Part shown: positions 46,914 through 55,574 of the stretch, one piece after another | Numbering within the stretch: position 1 is the first letter of the stretch | Layout: every line of letters starts with the position of its first letter | Assembly: GCF_000265075.1 (NCBI RefSeq) | Contig: NZ_AJYA01000015.1 | Coordinates: forward strand, 3,419-67,418 | Source of the DNA: Nitritalea halalkaliphila LW7 | Lineage (GTDB): Bacteria > Bacteroidota > Bacteroidia > Cytophagales > Cyclobacteriaceae | Length of the DNA: 64,000 nt | Reading direction: 5' to 3' | Translations under genes and position numbers: made by a program | The notes under the pieces: generated by a model | What the model was told of the DNA's origin: nothing | Databases searched by the model: none | Seen by the model: the letters and a program-made list of their open reading frames with translations, nothing else

Positions 46914-49292
46914 TTATTTTTTAGTTTCTTCGTAATAACCGGATTTCTCACCATAACCATAGCCATAACCATAACCATAACCATAACCATAACCATAGCC
47001 AGTATTTAGGTGCACGTCGTTAAGTACAGCATATAGCTTCTTGACCCCTCCTTTTTCTACTAAGCTGTTCGGAAGTTCAATAGCAGCTTTTTCCGAATAA
47101 TTCTGTCGGAAAACGAAAATGGATGCATCTGCTAGCTTAAAGAGATCACGTGTTTCAGAGACAAGACCCACAGGAGGACAGTCTAAAATAACAACATCGT
47201 AGGCAGCTTTGATTTCATCTAAAACCTCAGCCATATAATCTTGTAAAATTAATTCAGCTGGATTTGGAGGAATTGGTCCGGAAAGAAGTAAATCAAGATT
47301 ATCATACTGGGAGGACTTTACCAATTTACGCCAGTCCGCTTGCTGACTTAGCACGTTTGACATGCCCTTATCATTTGAGAGACCAAACTCATTTGCAATT
47401 CTAGGCTTTCGTAAGTCTAACCCAACCACAATCGTTTTTTTACCAGACAAGGCATATACGGAAGCCATATTAATGGAGCAAAATGTCTTCCCTTCACCTG
47501 AAATGGTAGATGTAAACAACAGTGTTAAGTTTTCTTTTTGTCTAGGTACTAAATAACTCATATCTGCCCGTAATGACCTAAATGATTCTGTCACAACAGA
47601 TCTTGGACTATTCATTACTACTAGAGGCTCCTTATCCTTACCACGCCCTACAGAACCTATCAGTGGTATTTTTAGTTGTCTTTCGAGCTCTTTGGGTTCT
47701 ATAACTTTAGTATTTAACTTCATCTTACCAAATACAAAACCTACTGGAATTATCATTCCCAGTGACAGTGCCAACGCGAAAATACGAACCGGTCTAGGAG
47801 ATACGAATCCATCCATCATTCTGGCTTCTTCGATAACTTTGTTAGCAGGCATGTTCGAGGCTTTAGTAATGGCTGCTTCCGCACGCTTCTGTAAAAGGTA
47901 CGTGTAAAGTCCTTCATTTAAAGCGAATTCCCGCTGAATCCGAACAAGACCTTGTTCCGTTTCTGGTAAGGCTGTAAAGGACCCTTCCATCCGGTTAATT
48001 CGACTTTGTAAATCATTAATTGTTAACTCGGCATTACTTTCCACATTATTAAGCACCTCGCGGATGGAGTTATTTAAGTCTCTTATTTTCTGATTTACCT
48101 CTCGAACTGGTGGAGAAGTTTCTGTTAGTTTAGCTAACTTCATCGACTTATCAGCCTGTAAATCGATCAAGTTCATAATTAGCGAGTTCAAAATCGGATC
48201 CTGAATGCCTATACCAGATGGAACAACGATGTTATCGTAATTCTCCCGGACCAAATAATCTTTTAACTGACGATAATAGTTACGCTTCAGGCGCTCCTCT
48301 CCCAGCTGTCTTTCAAGTGCTGACATTTCCGTGAAAAGAAGAGAGCCTTCCGAGCTTAAGTCGTAGGTGGCATTCGTCGATCTAAAGTCACGTAGGCGGT
48401 TTTCTGTAAACAATAAAGAATCCGATAAGAGTAAAAGCTGCTTATCTATAAACTCCACTGTGTTACCTGCCACAGCATTTTTCTCTGAAAGTTCACGATC
48501 TAGTAGAACCTCCTGTAATGCATTCAAGTATGCTCTTCCTTTAGCAGGTGTCTGGGTAACTAACGAGATGATAACGATACTCGCTTGTTTTTCCTCTGGC
48601 TCTACGCGAAGTGCTTTAGCATACTGATTCGTTAAGGACTCCTTATCACGCAAACGAAGAATTATCTCGCCTTCTTCTTGTACTCCTGTAAGCTCCACTT
48701 TAAACTTGTTTCCAGCTAATGTGATAAACTCCCCAAATGGAAAAGTTCCTTCAGGTGAAATCGGATTTTCCACAGTCTGTCTACGATTTTCGCTCTGCCA
48801 CACCTGTGCGTATTCTTCATCCGTATAGCGGACTTGGAATTTTTTCACATCCGACCAGCTGATGACTATATCCCCGTTACACAGCTGAGGATGTGTCCAA
48901 TCTACCTCCACTCCAATGGGAGATGACGGGTAAAGTTCATTTCGCTGAAAGAAGTCTTGCCGATGATATTCAACAGAGAAGTCAACCTTATCTAGCGCTG
49001 CCGCTGCTACAGGCCTGGACTTCATAATAATCATTTGATTATTTAGTCCCATATCCTGCATAAAGTCAAGACTACTTTCAAATAGTCCAAGTGAATTCTC
49101 CTTCTCTTTCACGAAGAACTTGCTTTCTACTTGATAGGTAGGTACTTGAAAACGTAAATAAAGATAGGCGGAACCCAGCGCAAATACGATGGATAACAGA
49201 ATGTAAGGCCATATTTCCACAATTCTTCGGAGTAATTGACCAAGCTCGAAATCCTCTTCTTGTGTCGGGAGTTGATTGATATTGTCTTGCAT
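46914..49292 (-). CDS. wzc: Wzc-type polysaccharide co-polymerase and tyrosine kinase
   Basis: 792 residues in the fused Bacteroidota/proteobacterial form. First membrane helix WPYILLSIVFALGSAYLYLR at ~30-50, Wzz domain, periplasmic coiled-coil (about residues 270-470), GNVR region PETEQGLVRIQREFALNEGL, second helix VRIFALALSLGMIIPVGFVF near 510, and a BY-kinase with Walker A STISGEGKTF (near 600), A' VVGLDLRKPR and B VVILDCPP. The C-terminus is a tyrosine cluster: (GY)8G and then GYYEETKK, the autophosphorylation tail. It sets chain length and drives export with Wza, whose gene ends eight bases upstream. A degraded copy of its C-terminus is at 11.9-12.4 kb. Confidence 0.93.
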   Translation of the reverse strand: MQDNINQLPTQEEDFELGQLLRRIVEIWPYILLSIVFALGSAYLYLRFQVPTYQVESKFFVKEKENSLGLFESSLDFMQDMGLNNQMIIMKSRPVAAAALDKVDFSVEYHRQDFFQRNELYPSSPIGVEVDWTHPQLCNGDIVISWSDVKKFQVRYTDEEYAQVWQSENRRQTVENPISPEGTFPFGEFITLAGNKFKVELTGVQEEGEIILRLRDKESLTNQYAKALRVEPEEKQASIVIISLVTQTPAKGRAYLNALQEVLLDRELSEKNAVAGNTVEFIDKQLLLLSDSLLFTENRLRDFRSTNATYDLSSEGSLLFTEMSALERQLGEERLKRNYYRQLKDYLVRENYDNIVVPSGIGIQDPILNSLIMNLIDLQADKSMKLAKLTETSPPVREVNQKIRDLNNSIREVLNNVESNAELTINDLQSRINRMEGSFTALPETEQGLVRIQREFALNEGLYTYLLQKRAEAAITKASNMPANKVIEEARMMDGFVSPRPVRIFALALSLGMIIPVGFVFGKMKLNTKVIEPKELERQLKIPLIGSVGRGKDKEPLVVMNSPRSVVTESFRSLRADMSYLVPRQKENLTLLFTSTISGEGKTFCSINMASVYALSGKKTIVVGLDLRKPRIANEFGLSNDKGMSNVLSQQADWRKLVKSSQYDNLDLLLSGPIPPNPAELILQDYMAEVLDEIKAAYDVVILDCPPVGLVSETRDLFKLADASIFVFRQNYSEKAAIELPNSLVEKGGVKKLYAVLNDVHLNTGYGYGYGYGYGYGYGYGEKSGYYEETKK
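46950..47000 (-). repeat. Hexanucleotide repeat encoding the Gly-Tyr tail of Wzc
   Basis: About eight and a half copies of a six-base unit (ACCATA on the plus strand, with two GCC variants) code for Gly-Tyr repeats. Because the unit is six bases long, slippage adds or removes one Gly-Tyr pair without changing frame. The relic copy at 11.9 kb has only (GY)4G and uses more varied codons, so repeat number differs between the two. Confidence 0.9.
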
Positions 49293-49299
49293 GGAAGGG

Positions 49300-50127
49300 T
49301 TAATTTACTGTATTAATGATTAATAAGGCTGCCGTAAGAATGGAAACCGTAAACTGTAGGGTTTGAACAAAGTTCACGCCTGCTCCTAACTCTCTGACGC
49401 GCAGTGGTTCAGCGTATAACATATCATTAGGGCGTAAAAAAAAGAATTCAGATTCGACTATTCGTTTATCATTTAAATTAATCCTAAAGGATTTAGTGCC
49501 TTCTGGGTACTGTCGAACTAAAACGATTTCATGTCGCTTAGCTACAGGTGTCATATCACCTGCATGCGCTATGGCTTGAAAAATATTGACTCTATTCGCC
49601 ATAATCGTATGATTTCCATTAAAGACGAATTCACCCAACGTAGCAAATCGTATCCCACCTAAACGAACCCTAACGTAAAGATCGTCTTTTCGAATGTAAG
49701 CGAGCATAAGTTCTTCAATTTTATGCTTAGCCTCTTGTACTGTGAGACTTAACAAATTTACTGCACCTATTAGCGGTAAATCCACATTACCTTCCTCATC
49801 CAAGGTGTACCCTTGCATAAAGAAAATATCACCACCGTTATTAGCCCCTTGTACACCGGCCATGGCCATCTGGCCTTGCTGTACGGAAATTCCAAATATT
49901 GCATTTAACTCTTCCGAGGTAGTCTGAATCTGAATATCTACTACATCGTTATACTGGAGCTTATACATTTCTTCCTTGTTTACAGCCATGGGACCTTCGG
50001 TAGCAACAGGCCTAGCATCACCCAGGTCTTGCATGTAAATGATGCGTTTATTGGAAATGCAACTACTTCCTAGCAGTAGCAATCCTGCAAAGAGGATAAA
50101 GTTTATTGGAATAAAGCGCTTGGGCAT
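49300..50127 (-). CDS. wza: Wza-like outer-membrane polysaccharide export lipoprotein
   Basis: 275 residues: signal peptide FIPINFILFAGLLLLG with lipobox LLGSSC (Cys near residue 23), Poly_export domain from YNDVVDIQIQTTSEELNAIF, SLBB repeats (VRLGGIRFATLGEFVFNGNH) and a C-terminal hydrophobic helix FTVSILTAALLIINTVN. It forms the outer-membrane channel for capsule or exopolysaccharide together with Wzc, encoded eight bases downstream. It is the first gene of the locus-A transcript, after a leader of about 240 bases. The second copy at 17.7-18.5 kb is similar along its whole length, which shows a duplication of the export module. Confidence 0.92.
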   Translation of the reverse strand: MPKRFIPINFILFAGLLLLGSSCISNKRIIYMQDLGDARPVATEGPMAVNKEEMYKLQYNDVVDIQIQTTSEELNAIFGISVQQGQMAMAGVQGANNGGDIFFMQGYTLDEEGNVDLPLIGAVNLLSLTVQEAKHKIEELMLAYIRKDDLYVRVRLGGIRFATLGEFVFNGNHTIMANRVNIFQAIAHAGDMTPVAKRHEIVLVRQYPEGTKSFRINLNDKRIVESEFFFLRPNDMLYAEPLRVRELGAGVNFVQTLQFTVSILTAALLIINTVN

Positions 50128-50366
50128 GATAGAGGGTAATAAGTCAATTATTGAGTAAGAAATTTAGTTCAATCGGTGGTTTCAACAGTTCCCAAAGCTT
50201 CGCCCTCTCAGTCCCAGTTTTCAACTTTACTAATGGATGAAAACCAAGACCTACTGGACTACCTGAACAAACAGGGCTATCGTACGTTTACTCTTTAACT
50301 GCGAAGTAGATTTTGGGTAATTATCTGAAGAGTTAAAAAGCAAACGAACCTATGGGAAAAATATAC
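50128..50366 (-). other. Long leader of the wza operon
   Basis: About 240 untranslated bases separate the predicted transcription start (near 50366) from the wza ATG. It contains the 21-base element shared with the leader at 13.4-13.7 kb. One frame is open for 46 codons without any start (S-P-V-G-L-G-F-H-P-L-V-K-L-K-T-G), which may be chance or a coding relic. The rest of the gap, 50402-50543, shows no gene. Confidence 0.4.
50196..50216 (-). promoter_or_regulatory. Leader element shared with the epimerase/leg operon
   Basis: GGGACTGAGAGGGCGAAGCT (transcript sense), the same as at 13510-13530 but for one base. It lies 69-89 bases before the wza ATG. Its core GAGGGCGAAGC recalls, weakly, the ops element (GGCGGTAGCGTG) at which RfaH is recruited in enterobacterial polysaccharide operons. 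That comparison is by eye and is only a hypothesis. Confidence 0.45.
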
Positions 50367-50372
50367 ATCGCA

Positions 50373-50401
50373 CAAATATAGAGGTTTCTCATCAAAACAA
50401 A
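50373..50401 (-). promoter_or_regulatory. Bacteroidota-type promoter of the wza operon
   Basis: A -7 box TATATTTG (50373-50380) and a -33 box TTTG (50398-50401) are separated by 17 bases on the minus strand, a good match to the Bacteroidota consensus TTTG...TAnnTTTG. It is the only such pair in the gap between gmd and wza and should drive the long locus-A transcript. Confidence 0.6.
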
Positions 50402-50543
50402 GGCGAAGCCTAATTTTTTTTAAACCCCTCGATAGAGCAGATCATGGATTGTTTTCACTTAAAAGCAGACATTATAGGTAAGGACATTATTTCTCTTAGA
50501 GAAGTGACCCGAACTAATTTTTCACTTAAGAAGACCGTAAGGA

Positions 50544-50567
50544 ATGAGGGTATACCAACTCCCTCAT
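50544..50567 (-). terminator. Hairpin after gmd, possible terminator
   Basis: ATGAGGG (50544-50550) and CCCTCAT (50561-50567) form a seven-base-pair stem with a ten-base loop, 14 bases after the gmd stop in the transcript. No T-tract follows, so it is only a weak terminator candidate for the fcl-gmd transcript. Confidence 0.35.
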
Positions 50568-50580
50568 GGCCTTAAAATAC

Positions 50581-51732
50581 TTACTCTGCTTGATTCAGAA
50601 TACTGTGACCCGCCCGAATAAGATCCCGATCCCGACGGAATGCCTTCACATCTGCCTGCATCATGTCCTCTACCAGACCTTTCAAATCATACTCCGGCAC
50701 CCAGCCTAATTTTTCTTTCGACTTGGTCGGATCACCAATTAATAAATCTACTTCCGTAGGACGGAAATAGCGTGGATCGATACGTACGATGGTCTCTCCG
50801 ATACGTGCACGTGCGCCCGTTTCATCACTACCACAACCGGTAGCCCGCTCGAAGACCGGCTCATTAATCCCCACAAGTACACCGATTTCATCGACGCCTT
50901 CTCCGGAAAAGTCCAGCATCAACCCTACTTCAGCGGCTGCCATCTTGATAAAATCACGCACCTTCGTGGTCACACCGGTGGCAATGACAAAATCTTCTGC
51001 TACATCCTGCTGCAAGATGAGGTACATGGCTTTCACATAGTCCTTCGCATGGCCCCAGTCCCGCTTGGCATCTAAATTCCCCATGTACAGGTCTTTCTGC
51101 ATGCCCAGGGCAATCTTAGAAATCGCGCGTGTAATTTTACGGGTCACGAAGGTCTCCCCACGCAGTGGCGACTCATGGTTAAAGAGAATCCCGTTACAGG
51201 CGAACATGCCATAGGCTTCTCTGTAGTTTACCGTGATCCAGTACGCATACAACTTGGCCACGGCATAAGGAGAGCGTGGATAGAAAGGAGTGGTCTCCGA
51301 CTGAGGAACAGCCTGCACCAAGCCGTACAACTCAGACGTAGAGGCCTGATAGATGCGGGTTTTCTTCTCCATGCCGAGCAGACGTACAGCCTCTAGGATA
51401 CGAAGTGTCCCGATACCATCCGCATTTGCCGTGTACTCCGGCGTGTCGAAACTCACCTTCACATGCGACATGGCCGCTAAATTATAGATCTCATCCGGCT
51501 GCGTCTCCTGAATGATACGTGTCAGGTTCATGGAATCTGTCAAGTCGCCATAATGGAGGACCAGACGTGGATCTTTTTCATGTGGATCCTGGTACAAGTG
51601 ATCGATACGATCGGTATTAAAAAGAGAAGCACGACGCTTGATGCCATGTACTTTGTAGCCCTTTTCTAAAAGCAGTTCGGCCAAATAGGCGCCATCTTGT
51701 CCGGTGATGCCGGTAATTAATGCAGTTTTCAT
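50581..51732 (-). CDS. gmd: GDP-mannose 4,6-dehydratase
   Basis: 383 residues of the extended SDR family: [20 protein letters not shown] (NADP loop), [39 protein letters not shown], the active-site segment [15 protein letters not shown] (Y-x3-K) and [20 protein letters not shown]. The C-terminal part has a ~20-residue insertion around [20 protein letters not shown] compared with the Escherichia coli enzyme; this form occurs in other Bacteroidota. It makes GDP-4-keto-6-deoxymannose, which the product of the neighbouring fcl gene turns into GDP-L-fucose. The two lie 29 bases apart, upstream of the locus-A promoter. Confidence 0.95.
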   Translation of the reverse strand: MKTALITGITGQDGAYLAELLLEKGYKVHGIKRRASLFNTDRIDHLYQDPHEKDPRLVLHYGDLTDSMNLTRIIQETQPDEIYNLAAMSHVKVSFDTPEYTANADGIGTLRILEAVRLLGMEKKTRIYQASTSELYGLVQAVPQSETTPFYPRSPYAVAKLYAYWITVNYREAYGMFACNGILFNHESPLRGETFVTRKITRAISKIALGMQKDLYMGNLDAKRDWGHAKDYVKAMYLILQQDVAEDFVIATGVTTKVRDFIKMAAAEVGLMLDFSGEGVDEIGVLVGINEPVFERATGCGSDETGARARIGETIVRIDPRYFRPTEVDLLIGDPTKSKEKLGWVPEYDLKGLVEDMMQADVKAFRRDRDLIRAGHSILNQAE

Positions 51733-51761
51733 GTGTTTATCGAATCAAAAAAATGATTGTG

Positions 51762-52724
51762 TTAAATTTTCACTTCTTTATAGCGATCGCTATGGGCGAG
51801 GAACCAGTCATAGGTCTCGCGAATACCTGTTTCCAGATCGATTTTTGCTTTCCAGCCTCTGGCGGCCAGTTTGCTGACATCCATCAACTTACGCGGCGTG
51901 CCGTCAGGCTTGCTCGCATCCCAGACCAGACGTCCTTCATGACCGACGATCTGCTGAATGAGCAAGGCCAGTTCCTTAATGGTAACGTCTGTTCCCGTGC
52001 CTACATTATATAAATTGTCATCGAAACGCTCTTCCATCGCAAAAACTGTGGCCTCGGCCATATCATCTACGTGGAGGAATTCGCGCATAGGCGTTCCTGA
52101 TCCCCAAAGCGTCACTGGCGCATGCCCGTTTTCTTTAGCCTCATGAAACTTGCGCATCATGGCAGGCAGCACATGCGATGTTTCCAGATCAAAATTATCA
52201 AAAGGACCGTATAAATTGGTGGGCATCAGTGAGATAAAATCCTTCCCGTACTGCTTGCGAATCGCCTCACAGGCTTTTACACCTGAAATCTTGGCTAGCG
52301 CATACCACTCATTCGTGGGCTCTAAAGAAGAGGTCAGCAGGTACTCCTCCTTTAAAGGCTGCGGAGCGAGCTTGGGATATATACAAGAAGAGCCGAGGAA
52401 GATGAACTTCTCTACATCCGATTTCAGGGAGGCATCGATCAGGTTGTTCTGAATCTGCATGTTCTCCATAAGAAAGGGATAAGGGTAGCTGTTGTTCGCC
52501 AAAATCCCTCCTACCCGGGCGGCAGCATCTAAGACGATGTCCGGCTTTTCAGTGGCAAAAAAAGCATTTACTGCTGCTTGATTGCGGAGGTCCAGCTCTT
52601 GACTGCTTTTTCCTATGATGTTTTGGTATCCTTTGCGCTCCAGCGCGCGCTTAATGGCTGCACCTACCATGCCCCGATGTCCGGCGATGTAGATTTTTTT
52701 CTCTAAATGTACTGACATAAACAA
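51762..52724 (-). CDS. fcl: GDP-L-fucose synthase
   Basis: 320 residues, or 318 from an internal ATG at 52718. SDR epimerase/reductase with IYIAGHRGMVGAAIKRALER, DIVLDAAARVGGILANNSYP (the AARVGG/NxxYP mark of Fcl), FLGSSCIYPKLAPQPLKEEY, YALAKISGVKACEAI (Y-x3-K), MPTNLYGPFDNFD and REFLHVDDMAEATVFAME. It does the 3,5-epimerisation and 4-reduction that give GDP-L-fucose. The GC content here (about 50%) lies between that of the core genes and the polysaccharide locus. A gap of 92 bases to the preceding outer-membrane gene contains no convincing promoter. Confidence 0.95.
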   Translation of the reverse strand: MFMSVHLEKKIYIAGHRGMVGAAIKRALERKGYQNIIGKSSQELDLRNQAAVNAFFATEKPDIVLDAAARVGGILANNSYPYPFLMENMQIQNNLIDASLKSDVEKFIFLGSSCIYPKLAPQPLKEEYLLTSSLEPTNEWYALAKISGVKACEAIRKQYGKDFISLMPTNLYGPFDNFDLETSHVLPAMMRKFHEAKENGHAPVTLWGSGTPMREFLHVDDMAEATVFAMEERFDDNLYNVGTGTDVTIKELALLIQQIVGHEGRLVWDASKPDGTPRKLMDVSKLAARGWKAKIDLETGIRETYDWFLAHSDRYKEVKI

Positions 52725-52816
52725 TGTTAAAAAATTAACACCACAAAGAAAGCCATTTTAAAAGCGAAATCCAAGCTATCCTAGCCACGTGGAAAAGAAC
52801 CGTAATAAATAAGTAT

Positions 52817-53608
52817 CTATCGCATAGAAGGCTTGCGCTTTTCCTGAGCCCCTGGGTTTTGCTGTGGACTGAAAAAGTAATAAAACTGATTGCGCAGCGG
52901 CTCACTACCAAAATCCACCTTGCGGCGTAGCGTTACCTGAAAGGTGCCGTTCATATCCGGCCCTAGGCGGGTGGGTCTTTCTATACCTCCCATGCCATTT
53001 CGGCTTAATACCTGCACATTCCCCTCGAAACCGATGCGCCAAGGGCTGTCGGGCACTTGCCACCAGGCACCCAGCCGAAGTCCTGCAAAGGCCAGTCCCT
53101 CAGAGGCGCGCTGCCGCTCATCTACGCCGCTCACCTCAAAGGAGCGCCAAACCCCCATCACCCCCACGGCTGGTGCCAGGAACATGTTCCATTTATTACC
53201 GCCGTAGTAGGGGGACTTTGGAAGCAAATAAATAGGTACATTAAATTCCAGCTGTTGCATGTAACCCCGAACGCGCAAAGGATCACCAGCCGCTTTTTTC
53301 TCAGCTAAAACATCTGGGTCCCATCGTCTTTCCGCCAATGAACGAAGCTGCTGACCAGAGAACTGAAAGCGGTAATACACACGAGGCGTCCACTCCTTCT
53401 CATAAAAAACACTCACCGCCAGTGCGACGGGCAAACGGAGTGGACTGTAGTGCCCCAATCCAGCAGAATAGGGAATCCCGATTCCGGTCTGAACTCCCAC
53501 AAATTCCTGCTTGCGGAAACGGTAGCCATACAGGTTCTGAGCATAGATCTCGGAAACAAACAAGAAAAATACGACAGCCAGCAAACAGGCAACACGATAC
53601 AGACTCAT
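52817..53608 (-). CDS. Small outer-membrane beta-barrel protein
   Basis: 263 residues. A signal peptide (LYRVACLLAVVFFLFVSEIY, cut after AQ) is followed by alternating amphipathic strands such as GVQTGIGIPYSAGLGHYSPL, RVYYRFQFSGQQL, NMFLAPAVGVMGVWRSFEV and FAGLRLGAWWQVPDSPWRIG. There is no TonB box and no OmpA-like domain. It resembles the many small porin- or PorT-like barrel proteins of Bacteroidota, with no known function. It lies between lysS and fcl, so a part in surface polysaccharide display is possible but unproven. The tail after FYYFF is charged and disordered. Confidence 0.6.
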   Translation of the reverse strand: MSLYRVACLLAVVFFLFVSEIYAQNLYGYRFRKQEFVGVQTGIGIPYSAGLGHYSPLRLPVALAVSVFYEKEWTPRVYYRFQFSGQQLRSLAERRWDPDVLAEKKAAGDPLRVRGYMQQLEFNVPIYLLPKSPYYGGNKWNMFLAPAVGVMGVWRSFEVSGVDERQRASEGLAFAGLRLGAWWQVPDSPWRIGFEGNVQVLSRNGMGGIERPTRLGPDMNGTFQVTLRRKVDFGSEPLRNQFYYFFSPQQNPGAQEKRKPSMR

Positions 53609-53717
53609 ACTTTAGTAAACGAAGATTAAAATAGCTTTGGATGCCTATTCCAAGAGAGAATCAGCTAAAAAGCCTTTTCACTCCTCTTAGCCGGTATGCG
53701 TTTCCTCTAACTACAAA

Positions 53718-53725
53718 CAAAAATA
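53718..53725 (-). promoter_or_regulatory. Possible promoter -7 box (TATTTTTG)
   Basis: TATTTTTG fits TAnnTTTG and lies 110 bases before the start of the outer-membrane barrel gene, within the 222-base gap after lysS (53609-53830). No -33 box is found at the proper distance, and no clear terminator for lysS is seen in the gap. Confidence 0.35.
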
Positions 53726-53830
53726 TAGGTAAAGGACGCAAAAACTGGTGAGAAAAACCAACCTTTGCGCCCAGGCGCCCCTAAAAGCAACGCCGCTTTA
53801 GCAAGCCCCCAAAAGGCGCTCGCATTCAAC

Positions 53831-55570
53831 TTAAGCCTGCTGACCCGCCGCAGCCGCGATCCAGCCCGCGACCTCCTCCTTAGAAGGATTATCGATGCTG
53901 AGCTTCAGCTTCTTGCGCATGCCGCAGCTGTCATTAAACAACTTGTTCGGCTCTGCTTCGGCGATCTGCTGTAGCGTGTAGAGATTGAGCTTGCGCAGCA
54001 CGGGGATCAGCTCCGCGCGGACGCCGATTTCCTGCAGCTGGGCATCGCTGGCCACTTCTACCTTTTTCTCCGGACGCATTTGCGGGAAGAAAAGCACCTC
54101 CTGGATGGTGCTGTTATCGGTGAGCAACATGGTCAGGCGGTCGATGCCGATGCCCAAACCAGAGGTAGGAGGCATGCCGTACTCCAGGGAACGGAGGAAG
54201 TCCTCATCCATGGCCATGGCCTCATCGTCTCCGCGGGCGGCCAGTTTGAGCTGCTCCTCGAAGCGCTCCCGCTGATCGATCGGATCGTTTAGCTCGGTGT
54301 AAGCATTCGCGATTTCCTTTCCGTTCACAAAAAGCTCAAAACGCTCCACCAAACCGGGCTTGCTGCGGTGCTTCTTCGCAAGAGGAGTCATTTCGATCGG
54401 ATAATCCGTGATATAGGTTGGCTGAATCAAGTGTGCCTCCACCTTTTCGCCGAAAATTTCGTCGATGAGCTTGCCTCTGCCCATGGTGTCGTCCACTTCG
54501 ATGCCCATCTCACGACATAAAGTGCGCAGTGCGGCCTCATCCATCTCGGACACATCCACACCCGCATACTCCTGAATGGATTCGTACATGCTGAGGCGGC
54601 GATAAGGCCCGGTAAAATCGATTTTTTTATCACCTACGGACACGATCGCAGTGCCGTGGATCTTCGTGCAAACCTTCTCAAGGAGGTCTTCTACCATTTC
54701 CATCATCCAGATGTAGTCCTTGTAGGCCACATAGATTTCCATGGAGGTAAACTCAGGATTGTGCGTGCGGTCCATGCCCTCGTTACGGAACATCTTACCG
54801 AACTCATACACCCCATCGAAGCCCCCGACGATGAGGCGCTTCAGGTACAGCTCATTCGCGATGCGTAGGAATAGCGGCATGTCGAGCGTGTTATGGTGCG
54901 TCTGGAAAGGACGTGCCGCAGCGCCTCCGTGTACGGCCTGCAGAATCGGCGTCTCCACCTCCAGCCAGCCGTTCCCATCGAAGTAGGCGCGCATGCTGCT
55001 GATGATTCGTGAGCGCGTAATAAAGACATTTTTCACCTCCGGATTCACCGTGAGGTCTACATAGCGCTGCCGGTAGCGCAGCTCTGGGTCGGTGAAGCCA
55101 TCGTACACGTTGCCCTCCTCATCGCGCTTCACCACAGGGAGTGGCTTGACTGCCTTCGACAGCACCGTCAGCTCGGTCACGTGCAGGGAAATCTCTCCTG
55201 TCTGGGTGGTGAACATATAGCCCTTCACCCCGATGAAGTCCCCGATGCCAAGTAATTTTTTAAACACCGTATTGTAGAGCGCCTTATCCTCCCCGGGACA
55301 AATGTCATCCCGGCGGATGTAAAGCTGTAGCCTGCCCGAGCTATCCTGCAGCTCCGCGAAAGAGGCGGAACCCATGATGCGGCGGCTCATCAGGCGCCCT
55401 GCGATGGAAATATTTTTGTAGTCATTCTTGCGGTTTTCATAGTTTTGATGGATGTCTGCCGCGCTGACATTGACTGGAAAGGCCTCCGCCGGATAGGGGT
55501 TAATTCCCATGGCATAGAGGCTTCACGGTCTTTTCTACGTTCGATTTCCTGTTCGCTCAGTAATTGCATA
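53831..55570 (-). CDS. lysS: Lysyl-tRNA synthetase (class II), frameshifted near start
   Basis: About 579 residues. The main frame starts at 55510 ([20 protein letters not shown]), but the natural start is 20 codons upstream at 55570, [19 protein letters not shown], in another frame; one lost base at about 55512-55514 ([13 protein letters not shown]) restores it. It has the OB-fold domain ([18 protein letters not shown]), class II motif 2 [15 protein letters not shown] and motif 3 [13 protein letters not shown], and a ~60-residue C-terminal extension seen in Bacteroidota LysRS. Since the gene is essential, this break is a strong sign of technical frameshifts in the window. It follows the proline dehydrogenase gene by four bases. 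Confidence 0.95.
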
Positions 55571-55574
55571 TCGC

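Noticed and set aside
46950-47000. Short direct repeats that might suggest a CRISPR or other array
   Set aside because: The repeats are six bases long without spacers and lie in the reading frame of wzc, coding for Gly-Tyr. No CRISPR array or cas gene is seen anywhere.
50233-50298. Plus-strand small ORF starting MDENQDLLDYLNKQGYRTF in the wza leader
   Set aside because: 22 codons only, no ribosome-binding site or promoter, no similarity that I recognise, and antisense to a predicted leader; probably chance.
50398-50424. AGGC-GAA-GCCT hairpin followed by eight T on the plus strand
   Set aside because: It would terminate a plus-strand transcript, but no plus-strand gene is upstream, and it overlaps the -33 box of the wza promoter.
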